A DNA stretch of 64,000 nucleotides from Bermanella sp036960565 (GTDB lineage Bacteria > Pseudomonadota > Gammaproteobacteria > Pseudomonadales > Oceanobacteraceae). The stretch is taken from positions 1 to 64,000 of the forward strand of contig JBALXQ010000001.1 in the NCBI GenBank assembly GCA_036960565.1. The letters are read 5' to 3'. Below, in pieces: positions 50,731 to 60,835 of this stretch (position 1 is the stretch's first letter; each line of letters opens with the position of its first letter). The notes under the pieces were generated by a model. The model was given only the letters and a program-made list of their open reading frames with translations, was not told the origin of the DNA and did not search any database. Position numbers and translations under genes: made by a program.

Positions 50731-51389
50731 GTAGCCCTCTGTCTTCTTATTTATGGTGAAGGTGATCACTTGATGATCAAACTATACAGTGTAAAGATAA
50801 GCCATAAAGCAAATGCCTGTCAACCTTTGTGGAAGAATGAGCCAATGGTTTAAGCGTTAAATTGGATCTTGATTGCAGTATTTTTAAGTAGTGTTTAAAG
50901 CGGACGAATTTAGGGGCTAATCTGCTTTATTCGATTATCAGCCCAGTATTTATCTCGTTATAGAGCGCTTGATTGGCCAGTCTTTAGTGCTCCTAAACTA
51001 GCTTAATACATGAGGGTTTTACATGGTTTCTAAATGCAAAATAAGAATCCTCTAATGCCCCTAAATTCGTTATCCACAGTGAGCTAGGCATCGAACACTC
51101 AGAATAAATGAAATTCACTGTGCTTTTGAATTTTTTCATCAGTAAAAAAGACAAATATGTATGAATAATGATCACAATTAACTCTTGTGGCGTAACGCGA
51201 CCAATCTTGGTGCGCGATTGGTCTTAATGGTTATTTGATTGGCTTAAATGGGCAAGAAGGTACCAATGGCCTTTGATTAAGATAACGCAGTCGGTTTAGT
51301 GGCTGTTAGCTTCCCTCCTTTTTGCAACGCTTGCTAAATCAAACCGACCGTAAGAAACAATAAAAAAAAATAAGAAACTGGCGGAAATA
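50731..51389. promoter_or_regulatory. Long promoter region of the second DUF1302 operon
   Basis: 659 bp without a convincing gene. GACCAATC/GATTGGTC (51199-51223) forms a hairpin. GTCGGTTT (51290-51297) and AAACCGAC (51341-51348) form an 8-bp inverted repeat 43 nt apart, in the leader just before the DUF1302 start. Either could be a regulator site. A minus-strand 60-codon frame at 50993-51175 is judged spurious. Confidence 0.4.
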
Positions 51390-53420
51390 ATGATTAATAA
51401 AGTTAGTAAAGCTCTTGGTCGCAAAAAATATTTAGCGGTGGCAATTCCTCTTTTAATGGCCGCTCAAGCCCAGGGTGTTGAATTTAATATTGGCCAAATT
51501 GAAGGCTCTTTTGGTTCACAGCTTTCTTTAGGTTCAAGCTGGAGAGTACAGGGTGCAGAAGAATCATTGCTGACAAACGCAGATGGTGAAGCCAGCAACA
51601 GTGATGATGGCAATAGAAACTACGCCAGTGGTGATGCATTTTCTCAAATCTTTAAAGGCAGTCACGATTTACAATTTAGTTACCAGAATTTTGGTGGATT
51701 TGTACGCGGTAAATACTGGTACGACTCCGCGATAGAAAACAACAGCGTAGATTACGGACACGGCCCAACCACAGATGTGGGTGGTCAAAGCGGCACTGCA
51801 TTAAGTTACAACGAAAATGAAAAACTAGACGACTCAGAATTTAATGATTTATCAAAAGCCTCTGGCGCCGAGTTAATGGATGCCTATGTATATGGCGAGT
51901 TTGATGTATTAGATATGCCTTTAGATGTGCGCTTGGGTAAGCAGGTTGTAAGCTGGGGTGAAAGTACCTTTATTACAGGTGGTGTTAACTCCATTAACCC
52001 TATTGATGTAAATGCTTATCGCCGCCCTGGTGCTGAAGTTAAAGAAGTACTGTTACCGGTGAATATGGCTTATGCCAACCTAGGCTTAACAGAAAACCTT
52101 AGTATGGAAACGTTTTATCAATTGGAATTCCAAGAGCATGTGATTCCGGGTTGTGGCACTTTCTTCTCCACTAACGATTACGCCTCTGAAGGCTGTAATA
52201 ATATTTCTATTAAAGACGGCGTGACCAGTATTGAACGTGATGAAGACGGCAAGCGAGATGCCAATGACGAAGGTCAGTACGGTATGGCGTTCCGCTTTTT
52301 ATCTGAAGCACTGGGTGATACTGAATTTGGTTTATACAGCATGAATATTCATAGCCGTGTGCCGAGTGTTAATTTTGTTAAGAACGATGTAAACAGTGCA
52401 GCAGTATTGGGTAATTTGTCTGCTCAATATATTGCAGGTTACACCGCTACTGGAATTGCAACCTTAGCTGCTAATGGAATAGATGAAACTCATCCAGCCT
52501 ATGCGACTCAATTAGCGGGAATAGAAGCACAAGCTAGCGCTACTGCCGGCGCTTTTGTTGCTGCAAACGGTGCCAGTGCCGTTGGTGCAGCGGTTGTTGA
52601 GGACTCAGGATATTACGTTACCTATAAAGAAGATATTCAGGTAACGGGTTTAAGTTTTTCAAGCACGGTAGGGTCGGTGGCTCTGTCTGGTGAAGTTAGC
52701 TACAAGCAAGACGTACCAGTACAAATTAACGGACCGCAAATGATTACTGCGCTGTTGGGCGCAAACTTAGCAGATGACGGTGCTGCTGCAAATCAAATGA
52801 CGGCTGCTCAAGCCAGTGGCGATGCCGATGCTATTGCAGCTGCACAAGCCGCTCAACTGGCCGCCACGCAAAATAACAATAGCTTAGATTTAGAAGTTGC
52901 TGGTCTAGCCGGTGGCAGCGAAGTAGACGGCTATCGTTTATTTGATGTGTCGCAGGTGCAATTAACTGCTATTCAATTTTTTGATCAGGTAGCCGGCGCT
53001 AGTCGTATTACGTTTGTAGGTGAAGTGGGCATGAGCTATGTGCACAGCTTTGACGAAGGTGATGACGCCATTAAATATGGTCGCTCTGATATCTTTGGTG
53101 CACCTTCTGCCACCAGTAATGATGGGTTTGTAACGACGAGTTCTTGGGGATATCGTGCTCGCCTAATGGCCGATTACACAGATGTGTTTGCCGGCGTGAA
53201 CTTAACTCCAGTCTTATCTTGGAGCCATGATATGGAAGGTTATGCACCTAATTCAAGTGGCGCATTTAAGGAAGGGCAACAGTCTCTTGGTTTAAGTATC
53301 GAAGCTAATTACCGTGAAATGTACAACGCTTCCATATCTTATAACCAGTTTATGGATGGCGATTACAGCACCGTAAGTGATCACGACTTTGCCTCTATTA
53401 ATATGGGTATTCAGTTCTAG
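51390..53420 (+). CDS. DUF1302 outer-membrane protein, copy 2
   Basis: A 676-residue DUF1302 protein, the longest of the three. The signal peptide and first strands (RKKYLAVAIPLLMAAQAQG, then FNIGQIEGSFGSQ) are almost the same as in copy 1, and the conserved SWGESTFITGGVNSINPIDV block is kept. It has Ala-rich insertions near residues 340-400 and 450-500 that copy 1 lacks, probably surface loops. It is followed after 115 bp by DUF1329 copy 2, with a hairpin in between. Confidence 0.9.
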   Translation: MINKVSKALGRKKYLAVAIPLLMAAQAQGVEFNIGQIEGSFGSQLSLGSSWRVQGAEESLLTNADGEASNSDDGNRNYASGDAFSQIFKGSHDLQFSYQNFGGFVRGKYWYDSAIENNSVDYGHGPTTDVGGQSGTALSYNENEKLDDSEFNDLSKASGAELMDAYVYGEFDVLDMPLDVRLGKQVVSWGESTFITGGVNSINPIDVNAYRRPGAEVKEVLLPVNMAYANLGLTENLSMETFYQLEFQEHVIPGCGTFFSTNDYASEGCNNISIKDGVTSIERDEDGKRDANDEGQYGMAFRFLSEALGDTEFGLYSMNIHSRVPSVNFVKNDVNSAAVLGNLSAQYIAGYTATGIATLAANGIDETHPAYATQLAGIEAQASATAGAFVAANGASAVGAAVVEDSGYYVTYKEDIQVTGLSFSSTVGSVALSGEVSYKQDVPVQINGPQMITALLGANLADDGAAANQMTAAQASGDADAIAAAQAAQLAATQNNNSLDLEVAGLAGGSEVDGYRLFDVSQVQLTAIQFFDQVAGASRITFVGEVGMSYVHSFDEGDDAIKYGRSDIFGAPSATSNDGFVTTSSWGYRARLMADYTDVFAGVNLTPVLSWSHDMEGYAPNSSGAFKEGQQSLGLSIEANYREMYNASISYNQFMDGDYSTVSDHDFASINMGIQF

Positions 53421-53455
53421 ATTGAATTTTAGTCACTAAAACTAACCTTTTGAAT

Positions 53456-53478
53456 AGGCCAGCATTGCTGGCCTTTTT
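53456..53478 (+). terminator. Terminator-like hairpin inside the second DUF1302-DUF1329 operon
   Basis: AGGCCAGC (53456-53463) pairs with GCTGGCCT (53467-53474) across ATT, followed by TTTT. It would reduce DUF1329 transcription relative to DUF1302. Copy 1 has no such hairpin in its spacer. Confidence 0.75.
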
Positions 53479-53535
53479 CAATAAACCTTAAAAATAATAA
53501 CGATTATTCTCGTAGTAAAAACAAAGGTATTTATA

Positions 53536-54891
53536 ATGAAATATAAATCGATCTCGATCTCGACCTCTGTTTTGTTGTTGCTTATGGGCAGTGGCGAAGT
53601 ATTGGCAAAGGTTTCTGATAAAATGGCCAGCCAGTTGGGGAAAAACCTAACTGAGATAGGTGCCGAAAAAGCAGCCAATAAAAATGGTTCTATTCCCAAG
53701 TACATGGGGGGATTAAAAGAAGATGTTAATGCTGATCCGCTAGTTGATATCTATGCCAATGAAAAACCCTTGTTTGTTATTAATAGTAAAAATCTATCTA
53801 AATATGAAAACCAATTAAGCGACGGACAAAAAGCGCTTTTTAAAAAATTCCCAGATAGCTACACAATGCCTGTGTATAAAACGCATCGTACCAGTAGTTA
53901 TCCAGCACACATTACCAATAAAGCGCAAAGTAATGCTGTTACCTCAGAATTACTAGACGGTGGTAATGGCCTTTCCAACTTTGATGAATCTATTCCTTTT
54001 GCTATTCCAAAATCTGGTTTAGAAGTTATTTGGAATCACGTAAGTCGTTATCGTGGCGGCTCTATCGAGCGCAACTCGGCGCAAGCTCCTGTGCAAAGAG
54101 ATGGCAGCTTTACAGCTGTAAGAGTGCGAAGCCAGCTTACTGCGCCACAATATTTGAAAGATGGTTTTAGTAAAAAAGAAGATGATAACATTTTATTTTA
54201 CTTCACCCAGGCTATCAAATCACCTGCACGTTTAACCGGTAATGTATTACTAGTACATGAAACCATTGATCAAGTGAATCAACCTCGAATGGCTTGGAGT
54301 TATAATGCCGGCCAACGTCGTGTGCGTCGGGCACCACAAATAGGCTACGATGCTCCTAGCGCTGCCAGTGATGGTTTGCGTACAGCCGATCAGGTAGATA
54401 TGTACAATGGTGCACCCGACAAATATAACTGGAAGCTTGTTGGTAAGCAGGAAATGTACATTCCATATAACTCATACAAGCTTGCCAATCCAGAGCTGGA
54501 CTATGACGAAATTATTAAGTCAGGCCATATTGATCAAGATTTAACTCGTTATGAATTACACCGAGTGTGGAAAGTAGAAGCCACTTTAAAAGAAGGCGCA
54601 CGCCACGTTTATGCTAAACGTACTTTTTACATAGATGAAGATAGCTGGCAAATTGCGATTGCCGATCATTACGATAACCGCGGTGAATTGTGGAAGGCAT
54701 CTGAAGGGCATGCCTTGCAGTTTGTTAATGCCAATACCCCTTGGTATGTTTCTACCACTACCTACGACTTGTTTTCAGGGCGTTATCTGGTTGAGTTAAA
54801 CAATGAAGAAAAAGATCCATTTAAATTTGGTAAACAAATGAAACGTAAAAGTTTTACTGCGTCTGCTATTCGCCGCCAGGGCCGCCGTTAA
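53536..54891 (+). CDS. DUF1329 protein, copy 2
   Basis: A 451-residue DUF1329 protein closely matching copy 1. Signal peptide ends VLA|K; mature start KVSDKMASQLGKNLTEIG. All family blocks are kept (NHVSRYRGGSIERN, ARLTGNVLLVHETIDQ, RYELHRVWKVEATLKEG). It ends RRQGRR, like the RRAGKR of copy 1. Partner of DUF1302 copy 2. Confidence 0.92.
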   Translation: MKYKSISISTSVLLLLMGSGEVLAKVSDKMASQLGKNLTEIGAEKAANKNGSIPKYMGGLKEDVNADPLVDIYANEKPLFVINSKNLSKYENQLSDGQKALFKKFPDSYTMPVYKTHRTSSYPAHITNKAQSNAVTSELLDGGNGLSNFDESIPFAIPKSGLEVIWNHVSRYRGGSIERNSAQAPVQRDGSFTAVRVRSQLTAPQYLKDGFSKKEDDNILFYFTQAIKSPARLTGNVLLVHETIDQVNQPRMAWSYNAGQRRVRRAPQIGYDAPSAASDGLRTADQVDMYNGAPDKYNWKLVGKQEMYIPYNSYKLANPELDYDEIIKSGHIDQDLTRYELHRVWKVEATLKEGARHVYAKRTFYIDEDSWQIAIADHYDNRGELWKASEGHALQFVNANTPWYVSTTTYDLFSGRYLVELNNEEKDPFKFGKQMKRKSFTASAIRRQGRR

Positions 54892-55014
54892 GAAATTAAT
54901 AGTTTGAAAAGCCTGTCCAAGGACGGACAAACCCTATCAGCACTGTTGTTTATATCTTTTAGTTGAAGTCTTTAGCTTAATTCTTTAAACATAGGCTTTA
55001 AATATAGTAGGCAG

Positions 55015-55049
55015 AAAAAAAGCACTTCAGTTTCCTGAAGTGCTTTTTT
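55015..55049. terminator. Bidirectional terminator after DUF1329 copy 2
   Basis: AAAAAAAGCACTTCAG (55015-55030) pairs with CTGAAGTGCTTTTTT (55035-55049). It separates the operon from the converging acyl-CoA ligase gene. Confidence 0.92.
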
Positions 55050-55065
55050 GTTTACGAGTTGTTAT

Positions 55066-56766
55066 TTAGTTACTTGCTTCCCACAAGACTTTAATGTCGC
55101 TTTCTACCGCTTGTTCCATCAACTTGGCATAGCGCTTTTCGATCATATTGCGTTTTACTTTTAGAGTGGGTGTCACTAGGCCAGTATCAGGCTGCCAATC
55201 TTCATTTGAAACAATCACCCCAGCAATTTTTTCATGGTTAAGTAAATTAATGTTAATTAACTTAACGTGCTCAGATATTTTATTTTCTAAATGATGGCGA
55301 GGTTTGTTTTGGGCTTGGTCAGATAGGGTTGCTACTACTACAGGTTGCTTTAACCCCAGGCCACCTAAACAAATTTGCTCGAAGTCTTTAAAAGAAGCCA
55401 GTTTTTCTTCAATAGGCGCAGGGGCAACAAATTCACCTTTTTCAGTTTTAAAGGTCTCTTTAATGCGTCCAGCTACTTTTAAGAAGCCTTGCTCATCTTC
55501 TTCACCAATATCACCTGTATGGTAATAACCTTCGCTATCTACGGCTTCTTTGGTCTTTTCTTCATCTTTATAGTAGTGCAACATTAATGTGGGGCTTTTA
55601 AATAAAACCTCACCCGCATCACTTAACTTATAACCACAACCTGGCATAGGAGTGCCCACAGTACCGTGTTTGGTTTCTCCGATACGGCCAATAAAACCAT
55701 AGGCGAAGTTTTCGGTCATGCCGTAGCCTTCCAGTATTTCTATGCCTATTTTTTCATACCATTTAAGCAAGGCCACCGAGAGCGGGGCCGCGCCTGATAC
55801 CACCATGCGTGCTTTGTCTAAACCCAGGGCTTTACGCATTTTCCTGGCAACAATAGATTTAATCACTGGGATTTTTAATAACACATCCAGTTTTTTCTGT
55901 GGCACTTTTTCAAGTACTCCCCCTTGGAATTTTTTCCATAATCTGGGAACAGAGAAGAAAATGGTGGGTTGAACCGAACATAAGTCTCGCTGGAAGGTAT
56001 TTTGCGATTGTACAAAGCTAATTTCGATGCCGGCATACAAACTATTGGTGGCCACCAGTAATCTTTCTGCCACATGAGCGAGAGGCAAAAATGATAAGCC
56101 TCTGTCGTCAGGGCTTGTTTTGAACATTTCTACACTGCGGCTGCCTACAAACCTTGGAGCACGATAACAGTGTACAGCGCCTTTAGGATGGCCTGTGGTA
56201 CCCGAGGTATACACTATGGTCCAAGGATCTTCATCTTTTGGAATAGGGTTGTCAGTAAATGGCTTGCTGTTGTTGACCAAGTCCATCCAGTAGTGGTCCA
56301 TTTGCCCTTCACGGTCAAAGTCACCATCGCTTCCGTGGAATGAGAAACCAATTTTACTCATGCCCTCAGGCACACTGTCTTTTAATCTATCCCATACATT
56401 TGATTCAAGTTTACCTATAAACAAGGCTTTGGCATCTGAGTGCTCTAAGATGTATTTAAAGGAGTCAGGGGTTTGATCAAAATACAGAGGAACACTAACA
56501 AAACCACCCAGCTGTAAAGCCAAATCTGTCATCAACCACTGAGCACAGTTTTTAGAGATAATGGCGATTTTGTCGCCTTTTTCAAATCCTAAGTTTTGCA
56601 AAGCAGTGGTTAATTTACGAACCTGCTGGCCCACTTGTTGCCAGCTATGTTCTTGCCATTCATCGTTAATGGGTTGGCGTAAATAGACTTTGTCGGGAGA
56701 CTCTTTCTCCCAATGATAAAGCATCTCAATGGGGGCTTTATTTTTGGCTATGTCGCTTAACTTCAT
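55066..56766 (-). CDS. Long-chain fatty-acid-CoA ligase (FAA1/FadD15-like)
   Basis: An acyl-CoA synthetase of about 566 residues. The AMP-binding YTSGTTGHPKGAVH, the YGMTEN motif, and the late GYYHTGDIGEEDEQGFLKVAGRIKE are intact. The layout is of the FAA1/FadD15 type that activates long-chain fatty acids. ATG 56766 (MKLSDIAK) has an AGGTG site 9 nt upstream; an ATG at 56787 is also in frame. It is the second acyl-activating enzyme in this locus and differs from the one at 46 kb in subfamily. Confidence 0.9.
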   Translation of the reverse strand: MKLSDIAKNKAPIEMLYHWEKESPDKVYLRQPINDEWQEHSWQQVGQQVRKLTTALQNLGFEKGDKIAIISKNCAQWLMTDLALQLGGFVSVPLYFDQTPDSFKYILEHSDAKALFIGKLESNVWDRLKDSVPEGMSKIGFSFHGSDGDFDREGQMDHYWMDLVNNSKPFTDNPIPKDEDPWTIVYTSGTTGHPKGAVHCYRAPRFVGSRSVEMFKTSPDDRGLSFLPLAHVAERLLVATNSLYAGIEISFVQSQNTFQRDLCSVQPTIFFSVPRLWKKFQGGVLEKVPQKKLDVLLKIPVIKSIVARKMRKALGLDKARMVVSGAAPLSVALLKWYEKIGIEILEGYGMTENFAYGFIGRIGETKHGTVGTPMPGCGYKLSDAGEVLFKSPTLMLHYYKDEEKTKEAVDSEGYYHTGDIGEEDEQGFLKVAGRIKETFKTEKGEFVAPAPIEEKLASFKDFEQICLGGLGLKQPVVVATLSDQAQNKPRHHLENKISEHVKLININLLNHEKIAGVIVSNEDWQPDTGLVTPTLKVKRNMIEKRYAKLMEQAVESDIKVLWEASN

Positions 56767-57329
56767 AATATTTTTCACCTGATTCATTTTTATTATTTTT
56801 GAATCACTGCCAGAAGGCTAGCAGATCATTTTATGGTGCGGTTTCGTTTTTATTAAGTCAGTCTTTTAGTGTTCAGCTTTTACAACCAGTAAAGCTATCA
56901 GTAAAAAGGTTGATTCAATTTACACCATTTTTCTTACTAATGACAATCATGTCACCTAGGCTATTAACCTAATATTGTTAGATACTCTTTTAGCTAAAAC
57001 AGGGCTGAAACTCAGTAAATAAGCCACTTATTGGCAAATACTTGCCTGTCTTTTTTTATGGAGAGGTTTCCCAATCTCTTAAATTATTTGTATTTGTTGG
57101 CACACTTGTTTTGCCTTACATTTAACACTCATTTGTATTAATGCACTGCTGTGCACTGAGTCGGGTAAATAAGCCTATTGACTATAAACACCGCTGAGAT
57201 GATGTCATTTGCAGCTTTGTTTATATTTAATGTCTTAATAGGCCAAAAAAATTGCATGAGATGATAATAAATACAGGGGAGGAACTTGTAATGTAAAAAT
57301 GCCAAAAAAAATAACAATAAGGATACACC
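56767..57329. other. Intergenic region upstream of the fatty-acid ligase
   Basis: 563 bp, AT-rich, no gene seen. It should hold the divergent promoters of the ligase and of the secreted protein gene. I see no strong repeats in it. Confidence 0.45.
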
Positions 57330-58064
57330 GTGAAAAAAAACTGCATTCTATTTCTAATGATGAGCCTGGTGAGTTTAGCAAGTTGGGCCATGTCACCTTT
57401 GGAAAAACACCTGTTATATGCGAGTCAGGGCATGTCTGACTTTTATATGTTTCAGTTATCTGAAGGTGATCAAAGATATTTCAAAAAGTTTCAAAAGCAT
57501 CAAGCTTTGGCAACTCATTCAGAAATAAAGATTAAGGGAATTGAAAACCTTAAACTTACGAAAGAATGGCGCTCATTAAACTCTGGTTTACACAAAATAG
57601 AATTCAAGAATGAGGAAGTGTTTGTTGCGGGTGTATTGCGTCGTCAATATCGCGAGTATTTAACCAACCTTTATCTGGCTGTCACAAAAGAAAGTGAAAG
57701 TGAGAATAGCCAAGAAGAGGTTGTTGATAAAATTCAATTTTTAACGGCCATGTTGGGGGCGCGGACTCTAGACGTAGTGAGTGACTATTATGGGTCAGGC
57801 TCTTTAACTGATCACGATAATCTGTTCGAGGCTCAAAAAGTTACGCAACAAGTCTCAAAGGATATTAGCTGGTTAATATCGCAGGAAATAAGTCAGGTTA
57901 ATAAAAGTAGTTTACGTAAATTCAATCTTAAATTTAACTTCATTAAGAAAAATCTGGTGGATCATCAGTCGCAGACCCCATATTTTTTAATTTATAAAAA
58001 TATGAACTCCATGCATAAACTGCTCACTGAAAACAATTTTGAACGCTTAATCGTTAGCGAGTAA
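57330..58064 (+). CDS. Secreted helical protein of unknown function
   Basis: A 244-residue exported protein: signal peptide MKKNCILFLMMSLVSLASWA, then a helical body with two hydrophilic stretches (LGEGDQRYFKKFQKH-like N-terminal region and a Glu/Ser-rich VTKESESENSQEEVVDK). No family is recognised. Its stop lies 7 bp from the converging AraC stop. Confidence 0.6.
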   Translation: MKKNCILFLMMSLVSLASWAMSPLEKHLLYASQGMSDFYMFQLSEGDQRYFKKFQKHQALATHSEIKIKGIENLKLTKEWRSLNSGLHKIEFKNEEVFVAGVLRRQYREYLTNLYLAVTKESESENSQEEVVDKIQFLTAMLGARTLDVVSDYYGSGSLTDHDNLFEAQKVTQQVSKDISWLISQEISQVNKSSLRKFNLKFNFIKKNLVDHQSQTPYFLIYKNMNSMHKLLTENNFERLIVSE

Positions 58065-58071
58065 GCCTCTG

Positions 58072-59088
58072 CTAGCCTCGATATTGATGAGGTGTGGAGC
58101 CGGTCCAGCGTTTAAAAGCTCGGGTAAAATTACTCTGATCACTGAAACCCAGCATGTAAGCCACTTCTGAAAGTGGCTGATCATTTTCATGAATAAGCTT
58201 GATGGCCAGTTTTTTTCTACAGTCATCAAGTAATTCAGTATAAACCGTACCTTCTTCCTGAAGTTTACGCTGCAACATACGAGTACTCATGGCCAGATTC
58301 TTGGCTACCTTAGGTTGATCCAAATCGCCATAAGCTAGGTTTTTCAATAAAAACTTTTGCACTCGTGTAGAGACTTTTTCTTCTTGAAATTTTGATAGAT
58401 ACTCTTCAATCCACTCATCCAATGAGTTGGCTAATTTCGAATGAGAAAAAGGCTGCTCTGAAAACACATCTGTTTTATCAAATACCAGTTTACTGCAATC
58501 GGAATTATAGAATACGGGGCAGCCAAAAAACTCCTCAAAGGGCTGGGTAGAGCCTAAACTGTCTTCAAAATGTACTGATTTCAACCTAAAACTGTCGCCA
58601 GCCAAATCTCTAAATAATTGGGTCATGCAGCACAAGGTAGCCGACATGGATGTAACATGAGTTAGCGCTCTAAAGCCTGGCCTAGCTCGTAATACAAATG
58701 CTACGTCTTCCTCACTCTCTTCTAAAGTTGCAATGGTGCCATCGCTAATGACTTTAGAGTAGCGGGTGCAACGTTTAAGAGCGTCATATATGTGGCGGCT
58801 GGCAGCCATAGTCATGCCTAGGGCGCTATAGGCACTGGGTTTAAAATGTTGTGAGACACGAATGGCTATAAAGGGGTCTTGTGATTGGGCCACTGTTTCT
58901 ACCCAAACTTTTACCATTAAATAAGCGGGAAAACGCGCGTCATTTTTTTTCAGATCTTCTAAGTTAATACCAGCTTTTTGAAATATTTCTTCGCTATTAA
59001 GACCATAGCTTTCGATGGTTTTCGCCACCAATAAAGCCCAGCTTCCCAGCATGGTTGGAATTTGAGTGGTTAGATTTTCAAGACTCAT
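58072..59088 (-). CDS. AraC family regulator
   Basis: A 338-residue AraC regulator with an Arabinose_bd-like N-terminal domain and the usual C-terminal helix-turn-helix pair (VAKNLAMSTRMLQRKLQEEG; LGFSDQSNFTRAFKRWTGSTPHQYR). It lies directly upstream of the third DUF1302/DUF1329 operon on the same strand, so it is a candidate regulator of the lipid locus, though this is by position only. Confidence 0.88.
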   Translation of the reverse strand: MSLENLTTQIPTMLGSWALLVAKTIESYGLNSEEIFQKAGINLEDLKKNDARFPAYLMVKVWVETVAQSQDPFIAIRVSQHFKPSAYSALGMTMAASRHIYDALKRCTRYSKVISDGTIATLEESEEDVAFVLRARPGFRALTHVTSMSATLCCMTQLFRDLAGDSFRLKSVHFEDSLGSTQPFEEFFGCPVFYNSDCSKLVFDKTDVFSEQPFSHSKLANSLDEWIEEYLSKFQEEKVSTRVQKFLLKNLAYGDLDQPKVAKNLAMSTRMLQRKLQEEGTVYTELLDDCRKKLAIKLIHENDQPLSEVAYMLGFSDQSNFTRAFKRWTGSTPHQYRG

Positions 59089-59401
59089 GAACTTATTCCT
59101 AAGGCGCGGATTAACGGCAGCTCATCGTATTTCACTGGTCCTTAGTGCAGAAAAGCAATATTTAAATAAATTATATTACTAAAAGTTGTAAAGAAACAGA
59201 TTTTAATGGGGTCATTATTAACATGCCTGTTTAATAAGTTTAGCAACAATAGCCTGACTTTAAACAATTGCTTTGCGCTTAATTTTTAATCCATTGTATT
59301 TGCTAATACGGGTGAGCTATATCGCTGTATTAAGCTGCTTTTTAGGCATAAAAAAGCTGAACCCTAGGGTTCAGCTAATAAAAAGCAGATTGAAAAACGG
59401 A
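59089..59401. terminator. Intergenic region with the terminator of the third operon
   Basis: AGCTGAACCCT pairs perfectly with AGGGTTCAGCT (59355-59376), and the minus strand continues with five T. It closes the third DUF1302-DUF1329 operon. The rest of the 313 bp carries the AraC promoter; no gene is seen. Confidence 0.85.
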
Positions 59402-60775
59402 TTATCTACCCATGCGACGTAACGCAGCAGACGTAAAGCTCTTACGCTTTTCTTTAATGCCCCAAATCATAAATTTAGGCTCTTCGTTACTTAAACCGGT
59501 TACTAGGTAGCGGCCTGAGTTTAAGTCGTGCAACGTTTCTGCTGCCATCCAAGGAGTGTTCACATCGTAGAATTGAATGTTGTGGCCTTCAGATAATTTC
59601 CAAAGCTCGCCACGAGCATCATACTGGTCGATTACTGCTGCACCCCAGCTGTCTTCATCTATGAAGAAAGTACGCTTGGCATAAATATGACGTGCACCTT
59701 CTTTAAGTGAGGCTTCTACTTGCCATACGCGGTGTAATTCGTAACGCAAGTGATCTGGGTTTAAATGCCCTTTTTTAACCAAGGTTGAATACTTAGTATC
59801 GGTATCAAGCAGCTTGTAAGAATTATATGGAATATAAAGTTCCTTCTTACCCACAAGTTTCCAGTTGTAACGATCCGGTGAGCCGTTATACATGTCGTAG
59901 TTGTCGGACGTTCTTAAACCATCGGTACCTGCACCTGGTCCATCATATGCCACGTTAGGAGCACGGCGAACACGACGCTGTCCAGAATTGTATACCCAAG
60001 CACGGCGTGCCTCTTTTACCTGATCAATAGTTTCATGAACTAAAAGAGAAGTACCGGTTAGTCGAGCTGGCGCGGTAATTTGTTGTAGGTAATAAAATAA
60101 AACGTTGTCGTCTTTTTTATCATTACGGCCTCCCACTAGGTATTCAGGCCATACAAGCTTGTCAGATATTTTAACCGTGTTGAAAGATCCGTCACTTTGT
60201 ACAGGCATTACACTACCTGTTCGTTCGGCAGCACCACCACGATAGCGAGTGATGTGATTCCAAATGACTTCTACACCATTTTGTGGAATTGGAAAGGGAA
60301 TGGCGACATTAAATTTCTCTAGGCCATCGCCGCCCTGAACCAATTCGGCTTGGGTGGCATTTTTCTTAATAACCGGATACAAGTTTTCTGGGTAGGCTGC
60401 GCTGCGACGAGTTTGATAAATTGGCATCTTGTAATCGCTGTGCTTGGCAAACATGGCCAATTGCCCTGGGCTTAAATTGTCCTTGTACTGGGCAAGGTTT
60501 GCTTGGGTAATTTCAAATAGTGGTTTATCGTTTGTAAAAACATTATCAGGGCGACCGCTGTCGGCGCTCTTGCTGCTGTTGCTACTATTTAGACCACCCG
60601 TCCAAGCAGGAATGGTACCTGCTTTGTTGCCGGCTTTTTCTGCGCCTAGTGGGGTTAATGTTTTGCCTAACTGATCGGCTTGGTCAGCAGATACTTTTGC
60701 AAAAACTGGGCTAGCTATTAACGAAATAGTTAATAGTCCGGCCGCACTCAATGCTTTATTCATTTTTATTTTCAT
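59402..60775 (-). CDS. DUF1329 protein, copy 3
   Basis: A 457-residue DUF1329 protein, more divergent than copies 1 and 2. Signal peptide ends VFA|K and the mature start is KVSADQADQLGKTLTPLG. The family blocks are present but altered (NHITRYRGGAAERTG, ARLTGTSLLVHETIDQVKE). It follows DUF1302 copy 3 after 60 bp, with an AGGAACAATA site before the ATG. Confidence 0.92.
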   Translation of the reverse strand: MKIKMNKALSAAGLLTISLIASPVFAKVSADQADQLGKTLTPLGAEKAGNKAGTIPAWTGGLNSSNSSKSADSGRPDNVFTNDKPLFEITQANLAQYKDNLSPGQLAMFAKHSDYKMPIYQTRRSAAYPENLYPVIKKNATQAELVQGGDGLEKFNVAIPFPIPQNGVEVIWNHITRYRGGAAERTGSVMPVQSDGSFNTVKISDKLVWPEYLVGGRNDKKDDNVLFYYLQQITAPARLTGTSLLVHETIDQVKEARRAWVYNSGQRRVRRAPNVAYDGPGAGTDGLRTSDNYDMYNGSPDRYNWKLVGKKELYIPYNSYKLLDTDTKYSTLVKKGHLNPDHLRYELHRVWQVEASLKEGARHIYAKRTFFIDEDSWGAAVIDQYDARGELWKLSEGHNIQFYDVNTPWMAAETLHDLNSGRYLVTGLSNEEPKFMIWGIKEKRKSFTSAALRRMGR

Positions 60776-60835
60776 TATTGTTCCTACGTCTAAATTTTTA
60801 TTATTTACGCTTTTTAATTCAGTTTTTACTTAAAA

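Noticed and set aside
50993..51175. 60-codon minus-strand frame upstream of DUF1302 copy 2
   Set aside because: No ribosome site, no family signal and an AT-rich composition; likely a chance open frame.
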